6,133 bases of DNA from Dehalococcoidia bacterium (GTDB lineage Bacteria > Chloroflexota > Dehalococcoidia > Tepidiformales > Tepidiformaceae). The stretch's first letter is position 1; each line of letters starts with the position of its first letter. Positions 5,674 to 6,133 of this stretch are shown here, in pieces. The stretch is taken from contig JALOAP010000198.1 in assembly GCA_023228745.1 (NCBI GenBank), positions 1 through 6,133 of the forward strand, read 5' to 3'. A program made the translations under genes and the position numbers. The notes below the pieces were generated by a model that searched no databases, had not been told where the DNA came from, and saw only the letters and a list, made by a program, of their open reading frames with translations.

Positions 5674-6133
5674 TCAGGCGTTCGAGGCGGAAGCTACGCG
5701 CGCGAAGGCGTCGATGACCTCCGGGGGAGCCTGGACGAGCTCGAGGAGGACGCTGGCGCCGACGGGTGCGTCTTCGCTGCCTTTGGGGTGTACGAAGCAG
5801 ACATCGAAGCCGGAAGCGCCCTTGCGGATGCCGCCGGGGGTGAAGCGCACACCCTGCGCAGTCATCCATTCGACGGCCGCGGGGAGGTCGTCGATCCAGA
5901 CGCCGATGTGGTTCAGCGGGGGGATGTGGACGGCGGGCTTGGCCTCGGGGTCGATCGGCTGCATGAGGTCGAACTCGACCTTGAGCGGGCCTTCGCCGGC
6001 GGCGGTAATGTCTTCGTCGACGTTTTCGGACTCACTGCGGAAGTTGCCGGTGACGGAAAGCCCGAGGATATCGATCCAGAACTTCTTCAGGTCTTCTTTG
6101 TTGAGCGCGCCAATCGCGACCTGCTGAATGCCG
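5674..6133 (-). CDS. VOC (glyoxalase/methylmalonyl-CoA epimerase-like) family protein, N-terminus cut by window edge
   Basis: The reading frame is open to the right edge (last full codon 6130-6132) and yields 152 residues; probably only a few N-terminal residues are missing. Two VOC beta-alpha-beta-beta-beta modules are visible: GIQQVAIGALNKEDLKKFW at 1-19 opens the first and PLNHIGVWIDDLPAAVEWM at 72-90 opens the second. The family contains metal-dependent glyoxalases, epimerases and dioxygenases. The end (FVHPKG...VLLELVQAP, 113-136) resembles methylmalonyl-CoA epimerase, which would fit the B12 mutase subunit and MeaB that follow and would convert (S)- to (R)-methylmalonyl-CoA. By position the metal ligands would be Gln4, Glu53, His75 and Glu131; the usual first His is Gln, as in human glyoxalase I. 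The frame annotated from the ATG at 5962-5964 would remove the first module and is not the real start. A lactoylglutathione lyase-like or unassigned VOC enzyme is the main alternative. Confidence 0.8.
   Translation of the reverse strand, partial: GIQQVAIGALNKEDLKKFWIDILGLSVTGNFRSESENVDEDITAAGEGPLKVEFDLMQPIDPEAKPAVHIPPLNHIGVWIDDLPAAVEWMTAQGVRFTPGGIRKGASGFDVCFVHPKGSEDAPVGASVLLELVQAPPEVIDAFARVASASNA

Noticed and set aside
5585..5869. A 95-residue Arg/Pro-rich N-terminal extension of the B12-binding subunit
   Set aside because: It overlaps the VOC gene in another frame and has no domain; the start at 5584 has a GGAGAAG site.

Overview
The window is GC-rich, densely coding bacterial DNA. Eight genes lie head to tail on the minus strand, and the 3' part of one plus-strand gene enters from the left edge. 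GTG starts, 4-bp ATGA/GTGA overlaps and the gene content (stand-alone B12-binding mutase subunit, MeaB, DUF2344 protein, FtsB/DivIC-like protein with a Trp-rich tail) suggest a high-GC non-proteobacterium. My best guess is Chloroflexota, perhaps a Dehalococcoidia/Tepidiforma-type lineage. This is inferred from gene style, not from a marker gene, and an actinobacterium is not excluded.

Layout, left to right. Bases 1-646 (+) hold the C-terminal part of a luciferase-like (LLM class) flavin/F420-dependent oxidoreductase. It meets the minus-strand cluster stop codon to stop codon, with no base between. Read in its own direction (right to left), the cluster is: a VOC/glyoxalase-fold protein cut by the right edge; the B12-binding small subunit of a methylmalonyl-CoA mutase-type enzyme; its GTPase chaperone MeaB; a DUF2344 'radical SAM-linked' protein; a GNAT acetyltransferase; a histidine phosphatase; an FtsB/DivIC-like septum protein; and TilS, the tRNA-Ile lysidine synthetase. 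Gaps are 89, 1, 28, -4, -4, 5 and 4 bp, so at least the genes from the mutase subunit to tilS look like one transcription unit.

Functionally the cluster has two halves. The upstream half (VOC protein, B12 subunit, MeaB) fits a coenzyme-B12 acyl-CoA mutase pathway, most simply propionyl-CoA / methylmalonyl-CoA to succinyl-CoA. The mutase large subunit is not in the window, so the exact substrate is open. The downstream half is housekeeping: cell division, decoding of AUA codons, and two enzymes of unknown substrate. No RNA gene, insertion sequence, CRISPR array, long repeat or convincing rho-independent terminator was seen, and there is no non-coding stretch over 100 bases. I do not see a clearly new system. 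The items most worth checking are the Gln/Glu/His/Glu metal-ligand set of the VOC protein, the DUF2344 protein without its radical SAM partner, the zero-gap convergent gene end, and the identity of the mutase.
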